Below are positions 35,347 through 43,709 of a stretch of DNA of 43,709 nucleotides, piece by piece; the stretch's first letter is position 1; each line of letters opens with the position of its first letter. The stretch covers positions 1 through 43,709 of the forward strand of contig CAJWYM010000022.1 of assembly GCA_913049555.1 (NCBI GenBank), in the 5' to 3' direction. Under the pieces are notes generated by a model, which was given only the letters and a program-made list of their open reading frames with translations, was not told where the DNA came from and did no database searches. Source of the stretch: an uncultured Opitutia bacterium (GTDB lineage Bacteria > Verrucomicrobiota > Verrucomicrobiia > Opitutales > CAJWYM01). The position numbers were made by a program, and so were the translations under genes.

Positions 35347-36699
35347 ATGAAACTACGAAATACAGTCTCTTTCTTTTTGTTAATCCTCTCGCTTTCCTTG
35401 GTTCAAGGCAAACAGAGCTCCCCAAATATTGTTTTAATTATGGCAGATGACATGGGCTATGAGTGTATCGGTGCTCATGGGGGAACTTCTTACGAAACCC
35501 CGAGGATTGACAAACTTGCCGATGAAGGAATGCTCTTTGAGCAATGTCATGCACAGGCAATTTGCACCCCCTCTCGAGTGAAAATTATGACAGGAACCAG
35601 CAATGTGGTGAATTACATCAAATTCGGTAAATTAGACAGAAAGTTAAAAACTTTTGCTCATTATTTTCAAGAAGCTGGATATGCAACAGGGATCATGGGT
35701 AAATGGCAACTGGGTCAAGAGGATGACTCTCCGATTCATTTTGGATTTGATGAAGCTTACATGTGGAGACACAGTTTGAAAAGTTCCGTCGAAGGATTCA
35801 ATGGTGATAATAGGGATTCTCGCTTTGCGAGTCCATGGATGCAACATACTCAAATAATAGAGGGTAAAATTGAATCTAAAACCAAGCAGTATCCCTATAA
35901 ATATGGCCCGGACTTAAGTTCTGATTTTGCTTGTGATTTTATTGAAAAAAATAAAGACAAACCTTTCCTGCTGTACTATCCCATGGCTCTTGTGCATTGC
36001 CCCTTTGATTCTACTCCTGATTCAGAAGATTGGGAATCGAACAATCTGGGTAGCCTCACTTACAAAGGGGATGAAAAATATTTTGCTGATATGATGGCTT
36101 ACACGGACAAAATTGTCGGTAAGATTGTTGACAAACTGGAAGCTTTGGATCTAAGAGAAAATACCTTAATTATTTTTACGGGTGACAACGGGACCGACAA
36201 ACCGATTGTTTCTAATATGGGGGATACCAAAATTGTAGGTTCTAAGGGGAAGCCGATCGAGTGGGGAACTCATGTGCCCTTTGTTGCCAGTTGGCCTAGA
36301 GAAATTCCTCCTAATTCTAAAAATTCAGACTTGATTGATTTTAGTGATGTTTTACCTACTATGTGTGCTGCAGCTGGTATAGAGGTTCCCAATTCCCCAG
36401 AATTGACGGGTATCAGTTTTCTACCTCAGCTTATGGGTGAAAAAGGTTCTCCAAGGGAATGGCTGTATTGTTGGTATCATCCAAGAGAAAAAAATCCAGT
36501 TACCGTTTTTAGTCGATCCTTGAACTACAAATTGTACAACACGGGCAAATTTTTCAACATCTCCAAAGATGTCCTTGAAAAAAATCCTCTTGAAGAAAGC
36601 GACCTTTCAGAAGTGGCTTGGTCGGAACGAAAAAAATTACAAGATGTGCTGGATCGTTTTGAGGATCTAGAAATCAATCGTGAAAAAAATAAACGGTGA
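35347..36699 (+). CDS. Exported sulfatase 6 (arylsulfatase-like, S1)
   Basis: A 450-aa sulfatase with a signal peptide (LRNTVSFFLLILSLSLVQG). ATG at 35347 was preferred to the TTG at 35341. Active-site elements are IMADDMGYECIGAHGG near residue 31, the canonical formylglycine motif CTPSRVKIMTG with C73, MGKWQLG near 118 (Gln where His is usual in GKWH), and FTGDNGTDKP (GDN rather than SDN). WGTHVPFVASWP near residue 310 replaces the more common EGG-R-P block. The substrate is unknown. It begins a new transcription unit after a candidate terminator and ends NREKNKR. The second cytochrome gene follows after 44 nt. Confidence 0.9.
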   Translation: MKLRNTVSFFLLILSLSLVQGKQSSPNIVLIMADDMGYECIGAHGGTSYETPRIDKLADEGMLFEQCHAQAICTPSRVKIMTGTSNVVNYIKFGKLDRKLKTFAHYFQEAGYATGIMGKWQLGQEDDSPIHFGFDEAYMWRHSLKSSVEGFNGDNRDSRFASPWMQHTQIIEGKIESKTKQYPYKYGPDLSSDFACDFIEKNKDKPFLLYYPMALVHCPFDSTPDSEDWESNNLGSLTYKGDEKYFADMMAYTDKIVGKIVDKLEALDLRENTLIIFTGDNGTDKPIVSNMGDTKIVGSKGKPIEWGTHVPFVASWPREIPPNSKNSDLIDFSDVLPTMCAAAGIEVPNSPELTGISFLPQLMGEKGSPREWLYCWYHPREKNPVTVFSRSLNYKLYNTGKFFNISKDVLEKNPLEESDLSEVAWSERKKLQDVLDRFEDLEINREKNKR

Positions 36700-36743
36700 A
36701 ATGATGAAAAATAGTAGAAGAATTCAAAAGATTAGGAAAATAG

Positions 36744-38156
36744 ATGTATAATTTAAAGAGTATGAATAATGAAAGATTGTCTCAAAGCTTTGGTTGGAAT
36801 TCTATGAAGTGTTGGTTTCTAGTTATTCCTATCGCCAGTTTGTTTGTTTCCAGCCTTGCTGCTGGAATTGCCATTCCTAATGAGGAGGCCGTTCAACCTG
36901 ATTACTTGACATCGGAAGATCTAGAATTAATTGAAAAGTCACTCAACAAAAAAAATCTAAAAGAGGGAAAAGCTTTGTATGGTCAGGCTTGTTTTGCCTG
37001 TCATGGTCATAAATTAGAGGGTGCTACAGGACCGAACTTGGTTGATGGAGAATGGTTGCATGGGGGAAGACCATCCAACTTGTATCAAAGTATTTCCAAA
37101 GGTTTCAGCGAGAAAGGAATGATGGCTTTTGACACCATGTATTCTAGTAAACAAAGAGAAAATTTGGTGGCTTATCTTCTATCTAAATCTTCTGGACTTA
37201 AAGATTTGGAGTTTGAACTTCGGCCTGGGGCAGAAGGTCTTGAAAGTGGATTGAGTCAGGAAATGTACAAAACGGGACCCATGCCTCAACAGCTTCTTCA
37301 TTTTGATATGATGGAATCCGAAGAACCTGCTGTGATTTCATTCATTGGTAAAATCTTTTTCTCCTCTAAAGTTAATTTTGGTCTTCTGGTGACTGCGAAT
37401 AGTGATTTAAGAATTACTATGGCAAATGATATTTTGATGGAGAATTTAAATGGGGAAGGAACCGATTTCACAGATCAGACTCGGAGATCTTGCGGTGCCG
37501 GATGGTTCCCCTTCAGGATCGATTACTTATACCGAGGAAAGTCTAGTAAAATAACTGCCACCGTATCGCCTAGGAAATTGGATAAATTGGAATTATCTCT
37601 GGATACTAAGAAACTTAAAACTCCTAAATTTTATGAAAGTATTGATGAAATGGCGAGAGTGGTTCGGTTTCATTTTAAAGATCTACCACCGATGTCACTT
37701 GCTGTAGGGGTTCCCGGAGGAAAACACTATGCTATGTTGGATGCCGAGCTTGGAGGCCTCCTATCCGTATGGAAAGGTGAAAAATTTGTAGAGACCTCAG
37801 GGCAAAGAAATAAAAGAGCTGGAAATCCAGCCATTTTAGGAAACAAACCTGTATTTAGCTCAGAAGAGGGCGTTTATTTGTGGGATGCCAAAAATGATAC
37901 GCCCTTAGAATATATTGCCTATGACGTAGACGAGCAGGTTGTATTTCATTATGAGCACAAGGGGGTTGGGATTTCCATTACTCCTCAATTGAAAGGAAAG
38001 ACATTTGGAATGGCATTTGAATTCAAAGACCCATTGAAATCCCCCTTGGTCTTAAAACTTGGGGAATCTAAATTGAAAGTTAACGGAGGCACCGTTAAAG
38101 ATGGCTTGGTTCATCTGCCCCAAGGTCACTCAAATTCACTCAGTCTAAGTTTATAA
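36744..38156 (+). CDS. Exported cytochrome c-domain protein
   Basis: A 470-aa protein with a signal sequence (WFLVIPIASLFVSSLAAG). Met21 at 36804 would give the most compact signal peptide. A class I cytochrome c domain occupies residues 65-150, with haem motif CFACH (C83, C86, H87), GATGPNLVDGEWLHGG and a likely Met ligand in KGMMAFDTM. The remaining 300 residues form beta-rich domains that I do not recognise. One segment (VNFGLLVTANSDLRITMAND) is reminiscent of PA14-like or carbohydrate-contacting sandwiches. The sugar-dehydrogenase-like gene follows after 10 nt, so the two probably form a periplasmic oxidoreductase pair in which this protein is the electron acceptor. Confidence 0.85.
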   Translation: MYNLKSMNNERLSQSFGWNSMKCWFLVIPIASLFVSSLAAGIAIPNEEAVQPDYLTSEDLELIEKSLNKKNLKEGKALYGQACFACHGHKLEGATGPNLVDGEWLHGGRPSNLYQSISKGFSEKGMMAFDTMYSSKQRENLVAYLLSKSSGLKDLEFELRPGAEGLESGLSQEMYKTGPMPQQLLHFDMMESEEPAVISFIGKIFFSSKVNFGLLVTANSDLRITMANDILMENLNGEGTDFTDQTRRSCGAGWFPFRIDYLYRGKSSKITATVSPRKLDKLELSLDTKKLKTPKFYESIDEMARVVRFHFKDLPPMSLAVGVPGGKHYAMLDAELGGLLSVWKGEKFVETSGQRNKRAGNPAILGNKPVFSSEEGVYLWDAKNDTPLEYIAYDVDEQVVFHYEHKGVGISITPQLKGKTFGMAFEFKDPLKSPLVLKLGESKLKVNGGTVKDGLVHLPQGHSNSLSLSL

Positions 38157-38166
38157 GGATTTTATC

Positions 38167-39603
38167 ATGAGAAAAAAAACATTTAAATCTTACCTACTGC
38201 TTTTGTTAGCCATCAATCCTTTATGGTCTGAGGCTCCTTTAGGTTATGAAATTGAGACTATAGCATTGCCCAACGTCAAGAAATTCAACGTTGCTGGAAT
38301 GGATGTTCACCCAGATGGGACTGTCTATTTATGCACTCGTGAGGGAGCCATTTGGAAAAGGTCACAAAAGGAGTGGTCTCGATTTGCTCAAGGTTTGCAT
38401 GAACCCTGTGGATTGAAAGTAGTCGATCACGGAAATATTCTTGTAAGTCAGAAGCCTGAGCTTACAAGAGTGCTCGATCGAAACGGAGATGGCTATGCGG
38501 ATCGTTATGAGAGTATTACTACTGACTTTACTTTTTGGGGAAATTATCATGAATTTCATTATGGTCCCATCATGGATGAGAAAGGAAATCTCTTTGCAAC
38601 CCTCAATCTCCAAACGAATGGTTATCAATATCAAGGAAATGCAATGGGAAGTTCTGGGGGATATCGAGGTTGGCTCTACCAAGTCAAACCCGATGGAACT
38701 TTTATACCCTTTGCATATGGTCTTCGATCTCCTGCTGGAATTGGTTGGGGCCCAGAAAAAACGATTCTCACCACTGACAATCAGGGAGGATGGATGGGCT
38801 CGTCTCGACTCAATGTCACTGAGAAAGGTAAGTTTTACGGGGCCCCTGTGTCTCAGATCGATATTGAGGGTTGGACTCCCGATCGGGTAGAAAAGGAGAT
38901 GACCGTTGATGACTTTGATAAATTGCAGGAAGATCCAGCTTGTTGGGTCCCTCATATCGAAATTGCAAATTCACCGGGAAATCCAATTTTGGACAATACG
39001 AATGGTAAATTTGGTCCTTTCGGGGGAGATATTTTTATTGGGGATCAAAGCAATTCCAATATTTTTAGAGCAATGCTTGAAAAGGTGAACGGAAAATGGC
39101 AAGGGGCAATCACGAATTTTATTACTGGTCTGCAATGTGGTGCAATAAGAATCAGCTTTGCTCCTGATGGATCTTTGTGGGTTGGACAAACAGCCCGTGG
39201 ATGGGCCTCTAAAGGTGGAAAGCCATTTGGAGTTCAAAGAATTACTTTTGATCCGGAAGTGATGCCTTTTGAGATTCAAAAAGTGAATATCACACCCAAG
39301 GGATTCAAGGTAACTTTCACTGAGCCTTGTGACAAAAAGAGTTTGAGAGATATTCATGGTTCTGCATATTGGTATGCTTACAATTCTGGTTATGGTTCTC
39401 AGAAAATTCGAACGGAGAGTTTTGAAAAAGCTCCTTATAATCTCAGCGAGGATGGTAGAACCTTAGTCATTGATACCAATTTGAGCGAAAGATTAGTATT
39501 TGAATTTGATTTAGGAAAATTAAAATCAAAAAGTGGTAAAAGTATGGTAAATCAAAAGTTTTTCTACACTGTTAGAGAAATCCCCACCAAAGAGGGAGTT
39601 TAG
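38167..39603 (+). CDS. Exported sugar dehydrogenase-like beta-propeller protein
   Basis: A 478-aa exported protein (signal FKSYLLLLLAINPLWS) with a six-bladed propeller like glucose/sorbosone dehydrogenases. Signature stretches are NVAGMDVHPDGTVYLCTREG near residue 42, RVLDRNGDGYADRYESITTD, PFAYGLRSPAGIGWGPEKT near 180 and ISFAPDGSLWVGQTARGW. The last 80 residues look like a beta-sandwich. Family members use PQQ or calcium-dependent chemistry; cofactor ligands cannot be assigned confidently. It is 10 nt downstream of the cytochrome gene, which would accept its electrons. The large antisense frame inside it is a shadow. Confidence 0.85.
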   Translation: MRKKTFKSYLLLLLAINPLWSEAPLGYEIETIALPNVKKFNVAGMDVHPDGTVYLCTREGAIWKRSQKEWSRFAQGLHEPCGLKVVDHGNILVSQKPELTRVLDRNGDGYADRYESITTDFTFWGNYHEFHYGPIMDEKGNLFATLNLQTNGYQYQGNAMGSSGGYRGWLYQVKPDGTFIPFAYGLRSPAGIGWGPEKTILTTDNQGGWMGSSRLNVTEKGKFYGAPVSQIDIEGWTPDRVEKEMTVDDFDKLQEDPACWVPHIEIANSPGNPILDNTNGKFGPFGGDIFIGDQSNSNIFRAMLEKVNGKWQGAITNFITGLQCGAIRISFAPDGSLWVGQTARGWASKGGKPFGVQRITFDPEVMPFEIQKVNITPKGFKVTFTEPCDKKSLRDIHGSAYWYAYNSGYGSQKIRTESFEKAPYNLSEDGRTLVIDTNLSERLVFEFDLGKLKSKSGKSMVNQKFFYTVREIPTKEGV

Positions 39604-39707
39604 TAGATTCTTAAAATCTTGGTCGGTCTATTGTCCTTTCATTGGATTCCAGTATTTTAAGCATCCCTTTCTATCAATAGAAATTCTAATTATGAACCAT
39701 TCTTTCT

Positions 39708-41276
39708 ATGTCTTTAAAAGATAATTTTCTCTCTAGAAACGCTGTAGTATTGGGCTTGTTTTTATTTGCACTCTGGACGCTTGAAGCTTCTGAAAAACCA
39801 AATGTCATTGTAGTATTGGTCGATGATATGGGTTTTTCTGACTTGGGTTGTTATGGGTCTGAGATTAAGACACCCAATTTAGATCAGCTTGCAGCCTCTG
39901 GGATTAGATACACCGCAGCTCACAATGTTTCCAAGTGCTATCCTTCACGCGCTGCTCTATTGTCAGGTCTCTATTTTCAACGTTCAGACAGGGAGTATTC
40001 GAATTCCGCTTTGTTTGGAGAAGTTCTAAGACCGATTGGATATAGAACCCTATGGTCTGGAAAAAATCATAGTAATACTGATCCCAGAACCCGAGGATTC
40101 GATCGCTTTTATGGGCTCATGGGAGGCGCTAGCAATCATTTCAATCCTGGAGATAAAGCCAGACCTGGGGAGGGAATACCGGCTGGAGCTAAAAAAGGAA
40201 AGTGGATCATTGGTGACAAGGAGATTCGTGGTTTTGTTCCAGAAGATAAGTCTTGGTATTCCACAGACGCTATGACAGATGCAGCTATGAGTTGGTTGAA
40301 AGAATACGAAGACGAGCAAAAACCTTTCTTTCTCTACCTCTCTTATACAGCCCCTCATTATCCTCTTCATGCGAAACCAGAGGATATTGCTAGGTATAAA
40401 GGCGTTTATGATTTGGGCTATGACGTTATCCGTAATGCTAGATATCGCAAACAGATTGAAATTGGAATGTTTGACGAAAAAACTACCCCTTTGTCCATTG
40501 CGGATCAAACAACTCCTTGGAATCGATTAGAGGAGGATGAAAGAGCCAAGGAAATTCTTCGCATGGAGATCTATGCAGCAATGATCGATTGCATCGATCA
40601 AAATATTGGACGGTTGGTATCCTACTTAAAAAGTGTGAAGAAATTTGAAAATACTCTCATTTTATTTGCTTCTGATAACGGTGCTTGTGCAAGCACTGAT
40701 AAACCCGCAAAAGGAGATCGTTCGGGGGCCTTTGGAGGTGTGAATAGTTATGAGTGCACAGGACTTTCTTGGGCGAATGTATCGAACACTCCTTTTCGTT
40801 TTTATAAGTTGAATTCTTACGAAGGGGGGACGACGACTTCAATGATTGCTCATTGGCCCAAAGGCATAAGTCAGAAAAATACTTTTAACCATGAGAACAT
40901 TCATTTCGTTGATATTATGCCAACCATTATGGAAATAACGGGTGCCTCTTATCCGGGTGAGGCAAAAAAGGTGGCGCTCAATCAACCGGATGGGGTCAGT
41001 CTTGTTCCCACGTTTTCTGGTGAAAATCTAAATAGAAATAAGCCCGTTTTTTATGAGTACAACAATGGTGCTGCCATTCAAGAGGGCTCTTTGAAATTAG
41101 TTCGCAATAAAAATTGGGAGCTTTATGATTTGTCAAAAGACAGGACGGAGACGAAGAATATTATCCATGAATTTCCTGAGGTTTATCGAGATTTAGAATC
41201 TAAATGGCAGAAGTGGTATTTGCAATTAACAGGACTCGATTACAAGGAGTCTAAAAATTCTAAAAAGAGAAAATGA
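39708..41276 (+). CDS. Exported sulfatase 7 (arylsulfatase A-like, S1)
   Basis: A 522-aa sulfatase with a signal sequence (AVVLGLFLFALWTLEAS). VLVDDMGFSDLGCYGSEIKT near residue 37, the formylglycine motif CYPSRAALLSG with C77, SGKNHSN near 119 and FASDNGACAS complete the active site. The block RYKGVYDLGYDVIRNARYRK near residue 230 is shared with sulfatases 1, 2 and 8, placing all four in one subgroup. It is particularly close to sulfatase 8 (LGCxGSEIKTPxLD, SWANVxNTP, YEGG). It lies 104 nt from both neighbours. The C terminus is basic (KESKNSKKRK). Confidence 0.92.
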   Translation: MSLKDNFLSRNAVVLGLFLFALWTLEASEKPNVIVVLVDDMGFSDLGCYGSEIKTPNLDQLAASGIRYTAAHNVSKCYPSRAALLSGLYFQRSDREYSNSALFGEVLRPIGYRTLWSGKNHSNTDPRTRGFDRFYGLMGGASNHFNPGDKARPGEGIPAGAKKGKWIIGDKEIRGFVPEDKSWYSTDAMTDAAMSWLKEYEDEQKPFFLYLSYTAPHYPLHAKPEDIARYKGVYDLGYDVIRNARYRKQIEIGMFDEKTTPLSIADQTTPWNRLEEDERAKEILRMEIYAAMIDCIDQNIGRLVSYLKSVKKFENTLILFASDNGACASTDKPAKGDRSGAFGGVNSYECTGLSWANVSNTPFRFYKLNSYEGGTTTSMIAHWPKGISQKNTFNHENIHFVDIMPTIMEITGASYPGEAKKVALNQPDGVSLVPTFSGENLNRNKPVFYEYNNGAAIQEGSLKLVRNKNWELYDLSKDRTETKNIIHEFPEVYRDLESKWQKWYLQLTGLDYKESKNSKKRK

Positions 41277-41380
41277 AACGATGAGTTTTTTTGTTATTAA
41301 TTTCGCTGTTTGCTCTTTTATAACAAGTCAGTTGTCTTTAACAAACTTCAATGGATTGAAGAAAGGAATCTTTTTTTAAT

Positions 41381-42928
41381 ATGAAAATTTTTTTACTATT
41401 TATATTAGTTTGGATGTCTTATTTATCTGCGCTTGAAAGACCCAATGTTGTTTTGATTCTCGTGGATGATATGGGATACTCGGATTTGGGTTGCTGGGGA
41501 TCTGAGATAAAAACTCCTCACCTAGATAATTTGGCCAAAGGAGGGGTTCGTTTTACCCAAATGTACAACACCGCTAAATGTTTCACCACAAGAAGCGAAT
41601 TGATCACTGGCGCTTACTATGAAAGTGCTCCAAGTTTCTCGAATATTTCAATTGCTGATGTATTGAAACCCTCAGGTTATTATTCCATGTGGTCAGGAAA
41701 GCATCACAATAATAAAAATCCTTTGACTCTGGGTTTTGATAAATTTTACGGTTTTTTAGGAGGAGCGATCAATTTCTGGAACCCAAGTCGAGTCGTAAGG
41801 GATGGCGATGGAACCGTTGCCCAAATGAAAAGAATTAAGGATTACACTTGGGGGATTGATGGTAAAGAAATCAAACCATTTATTCCTCCTAAAGATTGGT
41901 ATGCGACGGATGCATTTACTGACCGAGCAATCGACTGGTTGGATCAAGTTCCAGATAAAAGTCCATTCTTTTTATACTTGGCTTACAACTCCCCACATTG
42001 GCCTTTACATGCAAAATCTGAAGATATTTCTAAATACAAAGGTGTTTATGATTCTGGTTACGGGGAGGTCCGAAAAGAGCGTTATGAAAAAATGGTTGAA
42101 ATGGGTATTTTTAATAAAGAAACAACTCCTTTGAGTCCAACTTCCCATGAAATTTGGCTTTCTTTATCTGAGGAAGACCGGAAATTAGAGGCGGAAAGAA
42201 TGGAGGTGCATGCCGCTATGGTAGATAATGTAGATCAAAATGTAGGAAGAATTATAGAAAAGTTGAAATCGCTGGATTGTTTTGAAAATACCTTAATTCT
42301 TTTTCTAAGTGACAATGGAGGAAGTCCAGAAAATGTGAGAGGGGATGGAATTGAAGGGGCTGGAGGCCCATTAGGGACTGTTGGAAGTTATGATTCTATT
42401 GGGAAAAGTTGGGCCAACGTAATCAATACTCCTATGTTTCAATGGAAGGGGAAGCCTTATGAAGGCGGGATTAACACGCCAATGATTGCACATTGGCCGG
42501 CAGGGATTGAGAATCAAAATCGAATTTCTCATGAGGCTGTTCATTTGGTAGATTTTGTTCCTACTATGTTGGAACTCACTCATTCGGAATACCCATTAAG
42601 TTTAGAGGGAAAAGAGGTGCTTCCTTTGTCGGGACGAAGCTTTATGAGAGTTTTGAAAGACCAAGAAATAGAGGCACGTAAGGACGCTCTTTATTTTCTT
42701 TACAGAGGCAGAGCGATTCGTGAGGGGAATTGGAAAGCATTGAAAGAGAGGCAAAAAAATTGGGAATTGTATGATTTAGCAACAGATAAGACGGAAACTA
42801 AAAATTTGGCAGCTAAATACCCAGAAAAGTTAGCTTCCTTGTCCAATCAATGGGAGTCTTGGTATCTCAAAGAAACAGGCAAAAAATACGACCCTGATTT
42901 AAAAAATAAACAAAAGACCAAAAAGTAG
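41381..42928 (+). CDS. Exported sulfatase 8 with altered formylglycine motif (CFTTR)
   Basis: A 515-aa sulfatase with a signal sequence (KIFLLFILVWMSYLSA). LVDDMGYSDLGCWGSEIKT near residue 28, SGKHHNNKNP near 106 and FLSDNGGSPE are intact. The activation motif reads CFTTRSELITG: C67 and R71 are kept but the Pro of C-x-P-x-R is Thr69. The codon is clear (ACC), and the frame is otherwise unbroken and full-length. Maturation by a standard formylglycine system may be impaired, or a tolerant enzyme may exist; alternatively the protein has become a glycan-binding pseudoenzyme. It is the close paralogue of sulfatase 7. The C terminus is basic (KNKQKTKK). Confidence 0.9.
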   Translation: MKIFLLFILVWMSYLSALERPNVVLILVDDMGYSDLGCWGSEIKTPHLDNLAKGGVRFTQMYNTAKCFTTRSELITGAYYESAPSFSNISIADVLKPSGYYSMWSGKHHNNKNPLTLGFDKFYGFLGGAINFWNPSRVVRDGDGTVAQMKRIKDYTWGIDGKEIKPFIPPKDWYATDAFTDRAIDWLDQVPDKSPFFLYLAYNSPHWPLHAKSEDISKYKGVYDSGYGEVRKERYEKMVEMGIFNKETTPLSPTSHEIWLSLSEEDRKLEAERMEVHAAMVDNVDQNVGRIIEKLKSLDCFENTLILFLSDNGGSPENVRGDGIEGAGGPLGTVGSYDSIGKSWANVINTPMFQWKGKPYEGGINTPMIAHWPAGIENQNRISHEAVHLVDFVPTMLELTHSEYPLSLEGKEVLPLSGRSFMRVLKDQEIEARKDALYFLYRGRAIREGNWKALKERQKNWELYDLATDKTETKNLAAKYPEKLASLSNQWESWYLKETGKKYDPDLKNKQKTKK

Positions 42929-43572
42929 AGTAACCGGAACCATTTTAAAGAAAGCATGCAACGTGGGATTCCTGTGGATGGATTCCATATCTTTTGCAAT
43001 ACTCCACAATGGTATTAATGAGAGCTGTTTATTTTTCTGCTTTTTTCCCTTTTTTCCTGTTAAAATTTTACTCATTTCTTTGACGTTGATTTAGGGGATC
43101 CCAATCGGATTTTCTGGCCACCGAAAGTTACCACAATTCCATCTCCTAGTTCTTACCTCTATTCCAAATTGGGTCTCGAGTAAAATACCTCTCAAAGACA
43201 ATAGCTCCTGTTTGAGAATAATTAGAGGGCTTTACCCTCTACTTCTCCAATGAGTGATTTTTACCCTGAGTAAGCTTTGTGCAAATCAAAAACTCCACAG
43301 CAAATAATATTTTTTGGTATTTCTTTCATCGACAGTCATTGTAACGTTTTTGAAGATTGATTTCTAGATAGGGTTCACCGGTCGCTTATAAAGTAGATTC
43401 GAGCAAATCTTTATTAAAAATCTTTTGTTGTTTTTATCTGAAAATTTTGAGAAAAAATCAGGGAAAATAATTTTTGTCCTATTTATTATAAAATTTACTG
43501 GTTTCTACAATGAGTTTCTCATTTTAGGGCAATATAAATGGAGAGAATTTAAATCTAGAACGATGAAACTTA
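42929..43572. other. Long non-coding stretch at the end of the sulfatase block
   Basis: No coding frame is supported on either strand over these 644 bases. Contents noted are a near-repeat of GGATTCC around 42968-42988, and a perfect 7-bp hairpin, TAGAGGG (43223-43229) and CCCTCTA (43235-43241), with a 5-nt loop. The hairpin lacks a clear T-run but could end transcripts from either side. No tandem AraC-type element is present. Confidence 0.5.
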
Positions 43573-43709
43573 TTAAATAAATTCCGTTATGATTCTTAGA
43601 GTATCAGAGCCTAATGTGCCGATACCAGATCGGATTGTGATCGTCTTTTGATCGGGCCAAATATAGGCTCTATCGTGAGATTTATAAAATCGCATTTGAC
43701 TCCCTAGAT
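43573..43709 (-). CDS. Possible C-terminal end of a gene cut by the window edge
   Basis: On the minus strand a frame runs open from the right edge to a TAA at 43575-43573, giving 44 residues that include RAYIWPDQKTITI and GIGTLGSDTLRIITEFI. The composition looks protein-like, but the piece is too short to identify. It could equally be a chance open frame. Confidence 0.3.
   Translation of the reverse strand, partial: LGSQMRFYKSHDRAYIWPDQKTITIRSGIGTLGSDTLRIITEFI

Noticed and set aside
38362-38955. A 197-codon open frame on the minus strand
   Set aside because: It lies wholly inside the propeller gene at 38167-39603, whose frame encodes clear family motifs; the antisense product resembles nothing and is a shadow.

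Overview
The window looks like chromosomal DNA of an AT-rich, probably marine member of Verrucomicrobiota (Opitutae-like). The evidence is a Verru_Chthon-type pseudopilin-like protein, a PVC-type propeller/HEAT/cytochrome c fusion protein, eight secreted sulfatases in one stretch, and a menaquinone pathway gene. I saw no phage, transposase, integrase or CRISPR features.

Region 1 (3-5843, + strand) is housekeeping: the 3' end of gpsA, a SET-domain protein, an MGDG-synthase-type glycosyltransferase, a possible SCP2-like protein, menB and an NAD-dependent epimerase-like protein, all closely packed. A family-4-like uracil-DNA glycosylase follows. A tRNA-Val(UAC) gene lies at 6093-6169.

Region 2 (6433-10420) is a methionine module. 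A MetR-like LysR regulator on + converges, with 1 nt between them, on a - strand unit mesX-mesD-TSUP permease. MesD and MesX (DUF1852) form a folate-independent, oxygen-requiring core methionine synthase. Two TGA-N7-TCA dyads 21 bp apart lie upstream of mesX, where a LysR-type activator would be expected to bind.

Region 3 (10478-16723, - strand) is an ebo cluster. In transcription order it encodes a 92-aa unknown protein, EboB (TatD-like), EboE (TIM barrel), EboC (UbiA-like prenyltransferase), EboD (3-dehydroquinate synthase-like) and EboF (alkaline phosphatase superfamily). No recognisable full-length EboA is present.

Region 4 (17005-22509, + strand) encodes surface or secretion components: an exported unknown protein, the 1112-aa Verru_Chthon cassette A-like pseudopilin, and a secretin-like exported protein.

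Region 5 (22830-42928, + strand) holds eight exported sulfatases. Within them are a propeller/HEAT/cytochrome c protein with a ThuA-like partner, and a second cytochrome c protein paired with a sugar-dehydrogenase-like propeller. No glycoside hydrolase, lyase or TonB transporter is in view, so this is a desulfation and periplasmic oxidation block for sulfated glycans.

The most striking non-coding signal is a tandem 14-bp element, consensus TCWAAWARTCCATA. It is repeated exactly 21 bp apart, with a -10-like hexamer exactly 34 bp after the start of the proximal copy. It occurs three times: before the pseudopilin unit, before the third sulfatase and before the cytochrome fusion gene. The geometry matches AraC-family activator sites and suggests one unseen regulator links surface structures, sulfatases and periplasmic electron transfer.
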